The notes under the pieces: generated by a model
Database searches by the model: none
What the model saw: the letters and a program-made list of their open reading frames with translations, nothing else
Told to the model about the DNA's origin: nothing
Part shown: positions 6,926 through 15,695 of the stretch, in pieces
Layout: every line of letters starts with the position of its first letter
How positions within the stretch are numbered: the stretch's first letter is position 1
From: Chitinophaga rhizosphaerae
GTDB taxonomy: Bacteria > Bacteroidota > Bacteroidia > Chitinophagales > Chitinophagaceae
Assembly (NCBI RefSeq): GCF_003958645.1
Contig: NZ_RXLO01000001.1
Span: 806,001 to 870,000 of the forward strand
Direction of reading: 5' to 3'
Length of the DNA: 64,000 nt
Translations under genes and position numbers: made by a program

Positions 6926-9055
6926 TCAGGAAGTCTGGACCACCATATTGAAATGTTCGTCGAGCGCCAGGCGGCCTTCTTTTTCGCCATCCGGCGTAGC
7001 GAGGCCTTTGATTTTCCCGGTTTTCCCTTTGGTGAGGAGGTCTTCCAGTTGTTTGTCCGTCAGTTTTTTCCCGAACAGTTCGAACGGGATTTTGAACCCG
7101 CAGGCGGCGAAGTTGGCGCAACCGTACGCGGTGTTCCCTTTTTTGACGGGGTGGGCCTTGCATTTGGGGCAGGTGGCGGCGGTGGGATCGGCCGGTTTCT
7201 TCGGCGCTTTGGGCTTGGCTTCCTTTTCCTTTTTCCCGGGCTCGGTCGGGCGTTCCGGCGCGATGGTGATGGATTTGCCGGTATTGTTCTTTACGTCGCG
7301 GATAAGGGCGATCACCATGTCGGTCAGTTCCTGCCGGAAGGCGTCCATGGCATATTCCCCTTTCTCCATGAGGCGCAGCTTGCGTTCCCAGGCGCCGGTG
7401 AGCTCGGGGCTTTTGAGCAGCTCGTTTTCGATGGTATCGATAAGGTCGATACCGGTTTGCGTGGCGAAGATGTTCTTTTTCTTCTTTTCGATGTATTTGC
7501 GGCGGAAAAGGGTTTCGATGATGTTGGCACGGGTGGAAGGGCGGCCGATGCCGTTGTCTTTCAGCAATTCGCGCATTTCCTCGTCTTCCACCTGCTTGCC
7601 GGCCGTTTCCATGGCGCGGAGCAGCGTGGCTTCCGTGTAGGGTTTGGGCGGCGTGGTTTTGCCTTTGTGGATGCGGGGCTCGTGCGGACCGCTTTCCCCA
7701 ACTTCGAAAACGGGCAGGATCTTTTCGCCTTCTTCGGCGGGCTCGTCGCCCTCCCTGGGTGTGGGTGCATCGTTGGCGTAGACTTCCTTCCAGCCGGGCT
7801 CGAGGATCTGTTTGCCGGTGGCTTTGAATTCGACCTGGCCTACTTTGCCGAGTACGGTGGTGTTGGATATTTTACATTCCGGATAGAACGCGGCGATGAA
7901 CCGGCGGGCTACGAGGTCGTAGATGCGTTTTTCATCGAGATGCAGGTTTTCGGGGTACATGCCGGTGGGGATGATGGCGTGGTGGTCCGTCACCTTTTTA
8001 TCGTCGAACACGGACTTGAGTTTCGGGATGGGCTTTTCCAGCAGCGGTGCGATGAGGGCCGCGTAGGGCGTCAGGTCTTTCAGGATGCCGGCGATCTTGG
8101 GATGGAGGTCTTCCGAAAGGTACGTGGTGTCTACCCGCGGATAGGTGACCAGTTTCTTTTCGTAGAGGCTCTGGATGTACCGCAGGGTATCGTCTGCCGA
8201 ATAGCCGTATTTCTTGTTGGCTTCCACCTGGAGGGCGGTAAGGTCGAACAGGCGGGGATTGCCTTCCTTTCCTTCTTTTTTCTCGAATGAGGTGATCTCG
8301 AAGGGGTGTTCCCTGAGATAGGCGAGCCCTTTTTCAGCGCGGTCCACGACAACGATACGATCGATGACGGCCGTGAATTCGACTTTTTTATAGATGGTTT
8401 TCAGTTCCCAGTATTCGGCCGAAACGAAGGCGTTGATCTCCTTCTGCCGGGCTACGATCATGGCGAGGGTGGGCGTCTGGACGCGGCCGATGGAGAGGAC
8501 GGCCTTTCCCTGCGCGAACTTCTTGGTGAAGAGCCGGGTGGCGTTCATGCCGAGGAGCCAGTCGCCGATAGCGCGGGCGCTGCCGGCGGCGTAAAGGTTA
8601 TCGTATTGGGCGGCGTCTTTGAGGGACTGGAACCCGTTGCGGATGGCTTCTTCGGTGAGCGAGGAAATCCACAGGCGCTTGACGGGCGCGGTGCACCGGG
8701 CTTTGAGGAGCACCCATCGCTGGATGAGCTCCCCTTCCTGGCCGGCGTCTCCACAATTGATGACCTCTTCACATTGCTGGATGAGGGTTTCGATGACACG
8801 GAACTGCTTTTCCACCCCGGTGTTTTCGATCAGTTTGATGCCGAACTGGGCGGGGATAATGGGCAGGTCGGCCAGCGACCAGTACTTCCAGTGGGGAGAA
8901 TAGTCGTGCGGTTCCTTGAGGGTACAGAAGTGCCCGAAGGTCCAGGTAACCTGGAACCCGTTCCCTTCAAAATATCCATCTTTCCGGGTTTTGGCGCCCA
9001 ACACTTCGGCAATGTCTCGCGCTACGCTCGGTTTTTCCGCTATACAGACTTTCAT
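6926..9055 (-). CDS. topB: DNA topoisomerase III (709 aa)
   Basis: This type IA topoisomerase passes single strands and decatenates DNA. It has a TOPRIM domain with KVCIAEKPSVA (Glu7) and DAGQEGE (103-109). The catalytic tyrosine is Tyr305 in LVTYPRVDT, and GIGRPSTRA lies near 515. A charged linker of Lys/Pro residues near 620 is followed by one CPKC...CANFAAC zinc ribbon, and the chain ends in a short basic region. The length is typical of the Bacteroidota forms. ATG 9055 starts exactly at the conserved strand. The frame extends to 9094 without conserved residues. The gene is divergent from the DUF4256 gene. Confidence 0.96.
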   Translation of the reverse strand: MKVCIAEKPSVARDIAEVLGAKTRKDGYFEGNGFQVTWTFGHFCTLKEPHDYSPHWKYWSLADLPIIPAQFGIKLIENTGVEKQFRVIETLIQQCEEVINCGDAGQEGELIQRWVLLKARCTAPVKRLWISSLTEEAIRNGFQSLKDAAQYDNLYAAGSARAIGDWLLGMNATRLFTKKFAQGKAVLSIGRVQTPTLAMIVARQKEINAFVSAEYWELKTIYKKVEFTAVIDRIVVVDRAEKGLAYLREHPFEITSFEKKEGKEGNPRLFDLTALQVEANKKYGYSADDTLRYIQSLYEKKLVTYPRVDTTYLSEDLHPKIAGILKDLTPYAALIAPLLEKPIPKLKSVFDDKKVTDHHAIIPTGMYPENLHLDEKRIYDLVARRFIAAFYPECKISNTTVLGKVGQVEFKATGKQILEPGWKEVYANDAPTPREGDEPAEEGEKILPVFEVGESGPHEPRIHKGKTTPPKPYTEATLLRAMETAGKQVEDEEMRELLKDNGIGRPSTRANIIETLFRRKYIEKKKKNIFATQTGIDLIDTIENELLKSPELTGAWERKLRLMEKGEYAMDAFRQELTDMVIALIRDVKNNTGKSITIAPERPTEPGKKEKEAKPKAPKKPADPTAATCPKCKAHPVKKGNTAYGCANFAACGFKIPFELFGKKLTDKQLEDLLTKGKTGKIKGLATPDGEKEGRLALDEHFNMVVQTS

Positions 9056-9141
9056 ATCAGCCGCGAATTTCGGGGAAAAGGGGGAATATTTCAAGTGAAT
9101 CGCTGTTCACGGCTTGCCGTTTTGTACCGGCGATGGTGGAT

Positions 9142-9218
9142 ATATCAAATGGAAGATTCCGGATAATTCCTGTATCCGTGCGCGTGAAATTTCGTGCCGG
9201 GTTGATTACATTTGATAT
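9142..9218. promoter_or_regulatory. Inverted CATTTGATAT boxes between topB and the DUF4256 gene
   Basis: ATATCAAATG (9142-9151) and CATTTGATAT (9209-9218) are exact inverted copies, one near each divergent gene. The right copy makes TACATTTG (9207-9214), a match to the Bacteroidota -7 box TAnnTTTG, pointing at the gene at 9258. The left copy gives TTCCATTTG towards topB. They may be paired divergent promoters or half-sites for a regulator. Confidence 0.4.
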
Positions 9219-9257
9219 AGTTTTCATACCATTATCTACTGTTAAAATCCTACGTAT

Positions 9258-9833
9258 ATGCCCACCACACCCAACAGCAAAAAGAAGTTAACCGCAGATC
9301 AGCGGGATGCGCTGCTCAAAACACTGAAGGCCCGCTTCGAAAAAAACATGCGGCGTCATAAAGGGATCGACTGGAGTAAGGTCCAGGAAAGGATCGAAGC
9401 GCATCCGGCGAAGTTATGGTCGCTGAACGAAATGGAGGAAACCGGCGGCGAACCGGATGTGATCGGTTTCGACAAAAAATCCGGCGAAATCACTTTCTGC
9501 GACTGTGCTCCCGAGAGCCCCAAAGGCCGGCGGAGCACCTGTTACGACTATGAAGCCCTCCAGTCCAGGAAAGAACACAAGCCAAAAACGAGTGCCATCG
9601 ATATGGCGAACGAAATCGGCATCACGATCCTCACAGCAGCGCAATACCGCGAATTGCAGGAGCTTGGGGAATTCGACCTGAAAACGTCGAGCTGGGTCAA
9701 AACCCCGGACGATATCCGTGAGCTGGGAGGCGCCATCTTCTGCGACCGGCGGTACAACAAGGTTTTCATGTATCATAACGGCGCCGAGTCGTACTATGGG
9801 GCGCGCGGGTTTCGGGGGATATTGACTGTCTAG
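9258..9833 (+). CDS. DUF4256 family protein (191 aa)
   Basis: This matches the DUF4256 family by pattern: LLKTLKARFEKNMRRHKGIDW near the start, IEAHPAKLWSLNEMEETGGEP, the cysteine-containing ITFCDCAPESPKGRRSTCYD, and a C-terminus GAESYYGARGFRGILTV. It is cytosolic, with no signal peptide. The function is not known. The family length (about 185-195 aa) is matched, and ATG 9258 fits. It follows a divergent gap shared with topB. Its stop lies inside the 5' extension of the next open frame, a SnoaL-like remnant. Confidence 0.85.
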   Translation: MPTTPNSKKKLTADQRDALLKTLKARFEKNMRRHKGIDWSKVQERIEAHPAKLWSLNEMEETGGEPDVIGFDKKSGEITFCDCAPESPKGRRSTCYDYEALQSRKEHKPKTSAIDMANEIGITILTAAQYRELQELGEFDLKTSSWVKTPDDIRELGGAIFCDRRYNKVFMYHNGAESYYGARGFRGILTV

Positions 9834-9898
9834 CAGCATCCAACCGGATTCCGCGGGAAAGCGATGTAGAGGCGGCGATCGCCTGCTACCATCCGCAG

Positions 9899-10225
9899 GT
9901 GGTCTCTTTCGACGTTGTGAAGAACTTTTCCTACCGGGGCACCGGCGCCCTGCGGCTCAGGCTCCAGGAGTGGCTGGGAACGCTGGCCAAAGTGATCGAT
10001 TTCGAGATACAGGTGATACATGTTGAACAGGAAAGTTCCATTGCGTGGTGTGCCACGGAGAATCATGTTGTGGCGGAAATGGTACAGGGCGGCAAGCTGG
10101 ATATGTGGTGGCGGGAAACAACCTGTTATATTAAGGAATCCGATCAATGGCTGATCCGGCACACACATAGCTCGGTGCCTTTCGATCCCTCAACGGGCAA
10201 GGCTTCGGTGGATTTGAAGCCTTAG
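9899..10225 (+). CDS. SnoaL/NTF2-like protein, 5'-truncated
   Basis: This is an NTF2-fold protein of the SnoaL type. VVSFDVVKNFSYRGTGALRLR, the core KLDMWWRETTCY, and the ending HSSVPFDPSTGKASVDLKP are typical of the small DUF4440/SnoaL proteins. The first possible start is GTG 9899, but coding similarity continues upstream in the same frame (DIDCLAAS...EAAIACYHPQ, from about 9827), overlapping the DUF4256 stop. No ATG, GTG or TTG start is available in that stretch. The family's first helix is therefore present but has no start codon. It is either a pseudogene that lost its 5' end in a deletion or one started from an unusual codon by coupling. Confidence 0.6.
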   Translation: MVSFDVVKNFSYRGTGALRLRLQEWLGTLAKVIDFEIQVIHVEQESSIAWCATENHVVAEMVQGGKLDMWWRETTCYIKESDQWLIRHTHSSVPFDPSTGKASVDLKP

Positions 10226-10268
10226 CGCGACCCATTTAGATAAATCGACCATCGTTCCCTTAGCCATA

Positions 10269-10982
10269 TCAGCGCAACAACCGCATCCGGTAAGCGTTGA
10301 TCGCCGTTTCGCCCAGTTTCTTCACCAGCCGGTAATTCACGACAACGCCCACCGCCGCACCGATCACCGGCATCAGCTGCGCCATTTTGGCGATGTCGAG
10401 ATAATCGCGGTATTCCTGTTGGAAAGCCCTCCAGTCAAAGGACTCTTCCTTTTCCGGCAGCGTATCCCACCGGCGGGCCCAGTCTTCCATCTGCGAAAAT
10501 ACCTTCCGCCGATGGTCCTGGCTGCTGAAAGCCAACTGGAAAATCAACAGGATGTACAATCGCTCGCGGTAATCCTTCACATCAAAACCATAGATGGTAG
10601 CGATATCGAACAGCAGTTTCAGTTTCATGGATAACAGGATCGGGAAATCCGCCAATCCCAGCAGGATCCCCCCGGCACCGGTCACCCCGCCTTCCGCCGC
10701 GGCGGTATGCTTGTAAAAATCGGTCCGCTTTCTCACGGCGGATTCCATATCCGCAAAAGACGCATAATCCTGTTTACCCGGCACGGTGTACTTCGACCCG
10801 AACAGTACCCCGCGCACCATTTCCCGGATCGTGGCCGTGATGGCGCGATGCACCTTTTCAGGGATGATCCGGTTCACCCGCGCCTGCAGGGTGTGCGACA
10901 GCCGCTGCACCATGCTGGGCGCCTTCCGCATGCGGAGCTTCCAGGTTTCCATCTCCGCACGCGCCTGTAATTCGTATAGCAT
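10269..10982 (-). CDS. EcsC family protein (237 aa)
   Basis: This resembles EcsC, named from the Bacillus Ecs transporter locus; the biochemical role is unknown. The family pattern is seen in the central GVTGAGGILLGLADFPILLSMKL, which is a hydrophobic, probably membrane-embedded helix, in YRERLYILLIFQLAF, and in the C-terminal LMPVIGAAVGVVVNYRLVKKLGETAINAYRMRLL. No ABC partners (EcsA/EcsB) are adjacent. It is convergent with the SnoaL-like gene, and only 145 bp separates it from the lacI-type gene upstream. Confidence 0.85.
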   Translation of the reverse strand: MLYELQARAEMETWKLRMRKAPSMVQRLSHTLQARVNRIIPEKVHRAITATIREMVRGVLFGSKYTVPGKQDYASFADMESAVRKRTDFYKHTAAAEGGVTGAGGILLGLADFPILLSMKLKLLFDIATIYGFDVKDYRERLYILLIFQLAFSSQDHRRKVFSQMEDWARRWDTLPEKEESFDWRAFQQEYRDYLDIAKMAQLMPVIGAAVGVVVNYRLVKKLGETAINAYRMRLLR

Positions 10983-11127
10983 GTTGGATCTTTAGTAAAT
11001 GATGACGCGTTTTCTGAATGTACGATCACTTCGGCTGCTGCCAAAATCATTTACGGTGCAAATCTGCCGGTTCAGTCCATTGAATTCCTTATTAATAGTC
11101 CGGTTTTCATCCGGAAAACGGATCTGC

Positions 11128-12138
11128 TCAAACATGCACCACCAGTTTGCAGGGCAATTGGATACTCCGGGCCGATTGTTCCGCTCCTTCCCTTTCACGT
11201 ATCCGCGAAAACAGCTGCATCGCCGCCTCCAGCCCCATTTCATGGGAGCTTTCTTCGATAGACGCCGCGGGCTTATGGTCCAGGTAATCGAGGATCGGCA
11301 GGTTCCCGAACCCTGTAAACGGCATCACCCCCACCAGCAGGGGATGGTATTTCTTTAAAAAAGCGATCCCGTCCAGCGCCATGTAATTCTTGAATGCGAA
11401 CACGGCCGTGGGCGGCACTTCCAAGGCCAGCATCCGCGCCAGCGCCACCTCTGTATGCTCCCGCGAAAAATCCACCACTTCCACAAGCTCTTCCCGCAAC
11501 GGGATGCCATGCTGCTCCAACGCCAGTTTATACCCCTCGTACCGCGCATTCCCCGTCCGCATCCCTTCCGGCCCCCGCAAATGCGCGATGTGCCGGTGGC
11601 CCTGGCGAATAAGGAAATCCGTAGCCAGGCGGCCGCCCTCCATGTTATCGCTCGATACAAAATCGAACGCCGGCGTGGCCGGCTCCCGCCCGATGCACAC
11701 CACCGGGATCCCGATCGACAATAACTTCTGATATGGCGCCATGTCGGTCCGCGTCTTAGAAATCGCCGCCACCACACCGTCTACCCGGTTGCGGATCATC
11801 AGGTCGATGATCCTTTCTTCCTTCTGCTCGTCTTCCCGCGACTGCGCCAGCATCACATGGTACCCCCTTTCCTCCGCCGCCGCTTCCACGCCATTGGCCG
11901 CGAAAGCATAATATTGGTCGAGTATGTCGGGAACGATGAGGCCCAGCGTAGACGTGCGGTTCAGCTTGAAATGCCGCGCCGCCTCATTGGGAATGTAGTT
12001 CAACTCCAGCGCCAGCGCCTTCACCCGCTCGCTCGTCAGCGAACTGATCGTGGCATCGTTGTTCAATGCTTTAGACACCGTCGATACAGACATATTCAAT
12101 TTCCGCGCAATATCTTTGATCGTTACTCCCCTTTTCAT
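11128..12138 (-). CDS. LacI family transcriptional regulator (336 aa)
   Basis: The N-terminal HTH (about residues 4-50, TIKDIARKLNMSVSTVSK then LNYIPNEAARHF) is followed by a hinge and a periplasmic-binding-protein-like sensor core (STLGLIVPDILDQYYAFAANG; DFVSSDNMEGGRLATDFLI; GHRHIAHLRGP). This fold binds a sugar or sugar phosphate and changes operator affinity. The gene diverges from susC/susD of PUL 1. The 390-bp gap carries a repeated 38-bp element and a palindromic AATCGATT, so it most likely controls that PUL and itself. The ligand is unknown. Confidence 0.93.
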   Translation of the reverse strand: MKRGVTIKDIARKLNMSVSTVSKALNNDATISSLTSERVKALALELNYIPNEAARHFKLNRTSTLGLIVPDILDQYYAFAANGVEAAAEERGYHVMLAQSREDEQKEERIIDLMIRNRVDGVVAAISKTRTDMAPYQKLLSIGIPVVCIGREPATPAFDFVSSDNMEGGRLATDFLIRQGHRHIAHLRGPEGMRTGNARYEGYKLALEQHGIPLREELVEVVDFSREHTEVALARMLALEVPPTAVFAFKNYMALDGIAFLKKYHPLLVGVMPFTGFGNLPILDYLDHKPAASIEESSHEMGLEAAMQLFSRIREREGAEQSARSIQLPCKLVVHV

Positions 12139-12197
12139 ATTTCAATAAACGATTTCAAACGTTGTAGTAGACTTTTTTCACCCCTTGTGTAAAGTTA

Positions 12198-12205
12198 AAT
12201 CGATT
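12198..12205. promoter_or_regulatory. Palindromic AATCGATT, LacI-type site candidate
   Basis: The context TTAAATCGATTGCAA has the central CG and flanking A/T arms usual for LacI-family operators. It lies 60 bp upstream of the LacI start codon. The assignment to this regulator is inferred from position only. Confidence 0.35.
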
Positions 12206-12238
12206 GCAAATACTAATTTGGTAAAAGAACAATGAAAA

Positions 12239-12276
12239 ATCACGTTTGCAGCAATTTAATTTTTTCACGTTAAAAC
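12239..12276 (+). repeat. 38-bp direct repeat, copy 1, in the lacI-susC gap
   Basis: Copy 1 begins ATCACGTTTGC, runs through AATTTAATTTTTT and ends CACGTTAAAAC. It matches copy 2 (12394-12431) except for two substitutions in the centre and one-base length changes in two T-runs. Each copy has two CACGTT cores about 25 bp apart. The remainder of the 390-bp gap (12139-12528) is AT-rich with no gene. Confidence 0.75.
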
Positions 12277-12393
12277 AATCCGTTCCACTACCCGCCATTC
12301 GAACCATATTGTACAACGCGACACACGAACGATCGCTATTTAATCATGTATTGAAAACTGATATGGGTCCGTCCGCCATCCGGATCAAATTAC

Positions 12394-12431
12394 ATCACGT
12401 TTGCGGTAATTTAATTTTTCACGTTTAAAAC
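12394..12431 (+). repeat. 38-bp direct repeat, copy 2, upstream of susC
   Basis: Copy 2 begins ATCACGTTTGC and ends CACGTTTAAAAC, about 98 bp before the susC start codon and 155 bp (start to start) from copy 1. Conservation of both CACGTT cores and the AATTTAATTTTT spacer suggests a binding site for the divergent LacI regulator or another activator. Confidence 0.75.
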
Positions 12432-12528
12432 TGACATTGGCCAAACAAGCCTGTTCGACCATTTCACACAGCACATTTAACACTAACACGTCGATATTAC
12501 CATTTCTAAATCCTTAATCTGATTTACC

Positions 12529-15500
12529 ATGACAATGCGTATCGGAAGGAGGCCTTATTGGACCTCCCCGGCCTGCTGCGCCCTGCTACTCGCGCTATCG
12601 GCCGGAATCCCCGCCGCCAGCGGCATGTATGCAAACGTTCCCAACACTTCCCTCCGGGTCGTCAAAGACATCAGCGGCGTAGTCCGCGACAAATCCGGCG
12701 CCGTGCTCCCCGGCGTTACCGTCGCCATCGAAGGCACCACCAAAGGCACTACCACAGACGCTCAGGGAAAATTCTCCCTCGCTGCCGTGCCCGACAATGC
12801 CGTCCTCGTTTTCACCTTCATCGGTTATCAGCCGCTGAAAATGCCGGTCGCTTCCACGAGCTCATGGAACATCATCCTGCAAGACAATGCCACGCAACTC
12901 GACCAGCTCGTAGTAGTGGGATATGGCACCCGTAAAAAATCGGACCTCACCGGCGCCGTAGCACAGGTACAGGTGAGCAAACTGGAGAACGAAAATCCAG
13001 CCACCGTCCAGGACGCGCTCCGGGCCAATGTTCCCGGTCTTTCCGTGACATCCTCCAACTCCGCGAAAGGCGGCGGCGACCTCCAGATCCGCGGCCGCTC
13101 TTCCCTCAACGCCAACAGCGCACCGCTCCTCGTGCTCGACGGTGTCATCTACCCCGGCGCATTGGCAGACATCAACCCGAACGATATTCAAACGATAGAC
13201 GTCCTCAAAGACGCGAGCGCCGCTGCCGTTTTCGGCGCCAAATCCGCCGCAGGCGTAGTATTGATCACCACCAAGAAAGGCTCCTCCGGCAAGCCCCAGG
13301 TGACCCTCAACAGCAACATCGGCCTCGCCACCCTCGCCATGGACCAGCCGCTGTACGACGGCCCCGGTTTCGTGCGCTGGCGCACAGACGTGCTAAAAAG
13401 CATGAATGCCAACGCAAAACCTTACCAGTTCGACGATCCCCGTCAGCTCCCGTCAGACATCACCATCGACCAGTGGAAAGCCTACGACAACTCGCAGGGC
13501 GACCCCGTCGATATCTGGCTGAACCGGCTGAAGATCCTCTCGCTGGAAGTGAAAAACTACAAGGCGGGCAAGCAAACCAACTGGTACGACCAGATGTTCC
13601 AGAAAGGCCTTCGTAACGATCATACGATCAGCGTGGGCGGCAGAACGGAGAACACTTCGTATTATATTTCCGCGGGATATACGAACAACGAAGGCGTGAT
13701 CCTCGGTGATAAATTCAAGACTTTCCGCACCCGTATCAATATCGAGACCAAAGCCGCCAAATGGGCCACGATCGGGATTAACATGCAATTCGCCGACAGG
13801 GATGAAAGCCAGGTGACGGTAGACTGGGGGCAGATGATCAACGCCAGCCCGTGGGGAGAAAAATACAAAGACGACGGGGTGACGCTGCGCGACAGTCCAA
13901 ACGATGACATCGGCAACAATACCAATCCCTTCCTCAACTACGAATATACCGACCGGCTGCAGAAGTTCCACACGCTCTTCGGGAGCCTGTACGCCAAGGG
14001 CGAGATCGGCTACGGGTTCTCGTACCAGGTGAACTTTACGCCGAACTTCGAATGGGGAAAATACTTCAACGCCAACCTGGCCAAGGATTTCCGGTATGCG
14101 GCCCGGCGTGGTTACGCCGTTCGCCGGCAGCAGGATTTCTTTAACTGGCAGATAGACAACATCCTCCGCTGGAACAAAACTTACGGCGATCATGACTTCG
14201 ACGTAACGCTGCTGTACAACGCTGAAAAATACCAAAGCTGGCGCAACCAGATGGAAAACGAAGGCTTCGACCCGAACGACAACCTGTCCTGGCACAACAT
14301 CGGCGCGGGCATCAAGCCCGTGATCAGCAGCTTCGACTCCCTGGCCACGGGAGACGCGCTCATGGGGCGCCTCAACTATGCCTGGAAGCAGAAATACATG
14401 CTGACGGCGTCTATCCGCCGCGACGGATATTCCGCCTTCGGACAGGCGAACCCGCGCGCCAACTTCCCCTCCATCGGCCTGGGATGGGTGTTCAGCAAGG
14501 AGAAATTCGTGAACCTGCCCTGGCTCGACTTCGGCAAGCTGCGCGCCTCCTGGGGCGTGAACGGCAACCGCGACATCGGGCGGTACGTGGCGCTGGGAGA
14601 CCTTTCCACCGGGAAATACCAGTACATCATGCCCAACGGCAATATCGTGCTCGTATCGCAGCTGTATGGCAACCGCATGCCCAACCCGCTCCTCAAATGG
14701 GAAAAAAGCAAATCGTATAACCTCGGGCTCGATTTCGGTGTGCTCAACAACCGGCTCACCGGCACCATCGAAGTGTACAAGAAAATCACGACCGACCTCA
14801 TCGTCAACCGCACCATTTCCGACGTAACGGGCTATTTCAACGTGATCTCCAACCTTGGAGAAGTCCAGAACCAGGGGATCGAACTGAACCTCGCCAGCGT
14901 GAACGTGAAAACGCCCGACTTCGAATGGGGCACGAACCTCAACTTCTTCACCAACCGCAACCGCATCGTGAGCCTCTATGGCCCCGCGCCGGTTAAAGGG
15001 CCAGACGGGAAGATCGTCATGAAAGAAGCCGACGACCGGGCCAACCGGTGGTTCATCGGCCGGGACATCGAAGAGATCTGGGACATGAAAGTGCTCGGCG
15101 TATGGAAAACCACCGAAGCAGACGAAGCGAAGAAATTCGGCGTGAAACCCGGCGATTTCAAACTGGAAGACACCAACGGCGACGGCAAATTTTCCGACGA
15201 CGACCGCCAGTTCCTCGGCTACCGCTCGCCCCGCTACCAATGGACGCTCCGTAACGACTTTTCCTACAAAGGCATCTCGCTTTCCTTCATGCTGTACAGC
15301 CATTGGGGGCAATACAAGGAATACAACCAGGCGAAGAACAACACCGGCTTCATCGACCGCCAGAATTCCTACGTGCTCCCCTACTGGACGCCGGAAAACC
15401 AGATCGACGATCATGCCCGCCTGTTCTCCAACAACGGCAGCCTCAGTTTCACCAACTGGCGAAAAGCTTCGTTCATCCGCCTGAGCACCGTGGCGCTGGC

Positions 15501-15672
15501 CTATTCCGTTCCGAAGGAAATCAGCAAAATGATCGGCATCGGCTCCCTGAAAGTTTACGGGAACGTCAGCAACGCGGCCATTTACCAGCCCGACTGGATG
15601 TTCTGGGACGCCGAATACGGCAATACGCCGCCGGCAAGGAACTGGTCGCTGGGTATCAATGCTACTTTTTAA
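12529..15672 (+). CDS. SusC/RagA family TonB-dependent receptor, PUL 1 (1047 aa)
   Basis: This outer-membrane channel imports an oligosaccharide together with its SusD lid, energised by TonB. A signal sequence is followed by a carboxypeptidase-like barrel-plug domain (ISGVVRDKSGAVLPGVTV), the TonB-box region QLDQLVVVGYGTRKKSDLTG, and a plug ending DASAAAVFGAKSAAGVVLITTKKG. The large barrel ends ARNWSLGINATF. It has no STN domain, unlike the two SusC proteins under sigma/FecR control, in keeping with LacI control here. susD begins 23 bp later. No glycoside hydrolase is linked, so the substrate is unknown. Confidence 0.95.
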   Translation: MTMRIGRRPYWTSPACCALLLALSAGIPAASGMYANVPNTSLRVVKDISGVVRDKSGAVLPGVTVAIEGTTKGTTTDAQGKFSLAAVPDNAVLVFTFIGYQPLKMPVASTSSWNIILQDNATQLDQLVVVGYGTRKKSDLTGAVAQVQVSKLENENPATVQDALRANVPGLSVTSSNSAKGGGDLQIRGRSSLNANSAPLLVLDGVIYPGALADINPNDIQTIDVLKDASAAAVFGAKSAAGVVLITTKKGSSGKPQVTLNSNIGLATLAMDQPLYDGPGFVRWRTDVLKSMNANAKPYQFDDPRQLPSDITIDQWKAYDNSQGDPVDIWLNRLKILSLEVKNYKAGKQTNWYDQMFQKGLRNDHTISVGGRTENTSYYISAGYTNNEGVILGDKFKTFRTRINIETKAAKWATIGINMQFADRDESQVTVDWGQMINASPWGEKYKDDGVTLRDSPNDDIGNNTNPFLNYEYTDRLQKFHTLFGSLYAKGEIGYGFSYQVNFTPNFEWGKYFNANLAKDFRYAARRGYAVRRQQDFFNWQIDNILRWNKTYGDHDFDVTLLYNAEKYQSWRNQMENEGFDPNDNLSWHNIGAGIKPVISSFDSLATGDALMGRLNYAWKQKYMLTASIRRDGYSAFGQANPRANFPSIGLGWVFSKEKFVNLPWLDFGKLRASWGVNGNRDIGRYVALGDLSTGKYQYIMPNGNIVLVSQLYGNRMPNPLLKWEKSKSYNLGLDFGVLNNRLTGTIEVYKKITTDLIVNRTISDVTGYFNVISNLGEVQNQGIELNLASVNVKTPDFEWGTNLNFFTNRNRIVSLYGPAPVKGPDGKIVMKEADDRANRWFIGRDIEEIWDMKVLGVWKTTEADEAKKFGVKPGDFKLEDTNGDGKFSDDDRQFLGYRSPRYQWTLRNDFSYKGISLSFMLYSHWGQYKEYNQAKNNTGFIDRQNSYVLPYWTPENQIDDHARLFSNNGSLSFTNWRKASFIRLSTVALAYSVPKEISKMIGIGSLKVYGNVSNAAIYQPDWMFWDAEYGNTPPARNWSLGINATF

Positions 15673-15695
15673 CGAGTTGAAAAAAAAGAACCATC

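Noticed and set aside
13453..15414. 653-aa open frame on the minus strand
   Set aside because: It is a shadow of the PUL 1 susC gene with no recognisable features.
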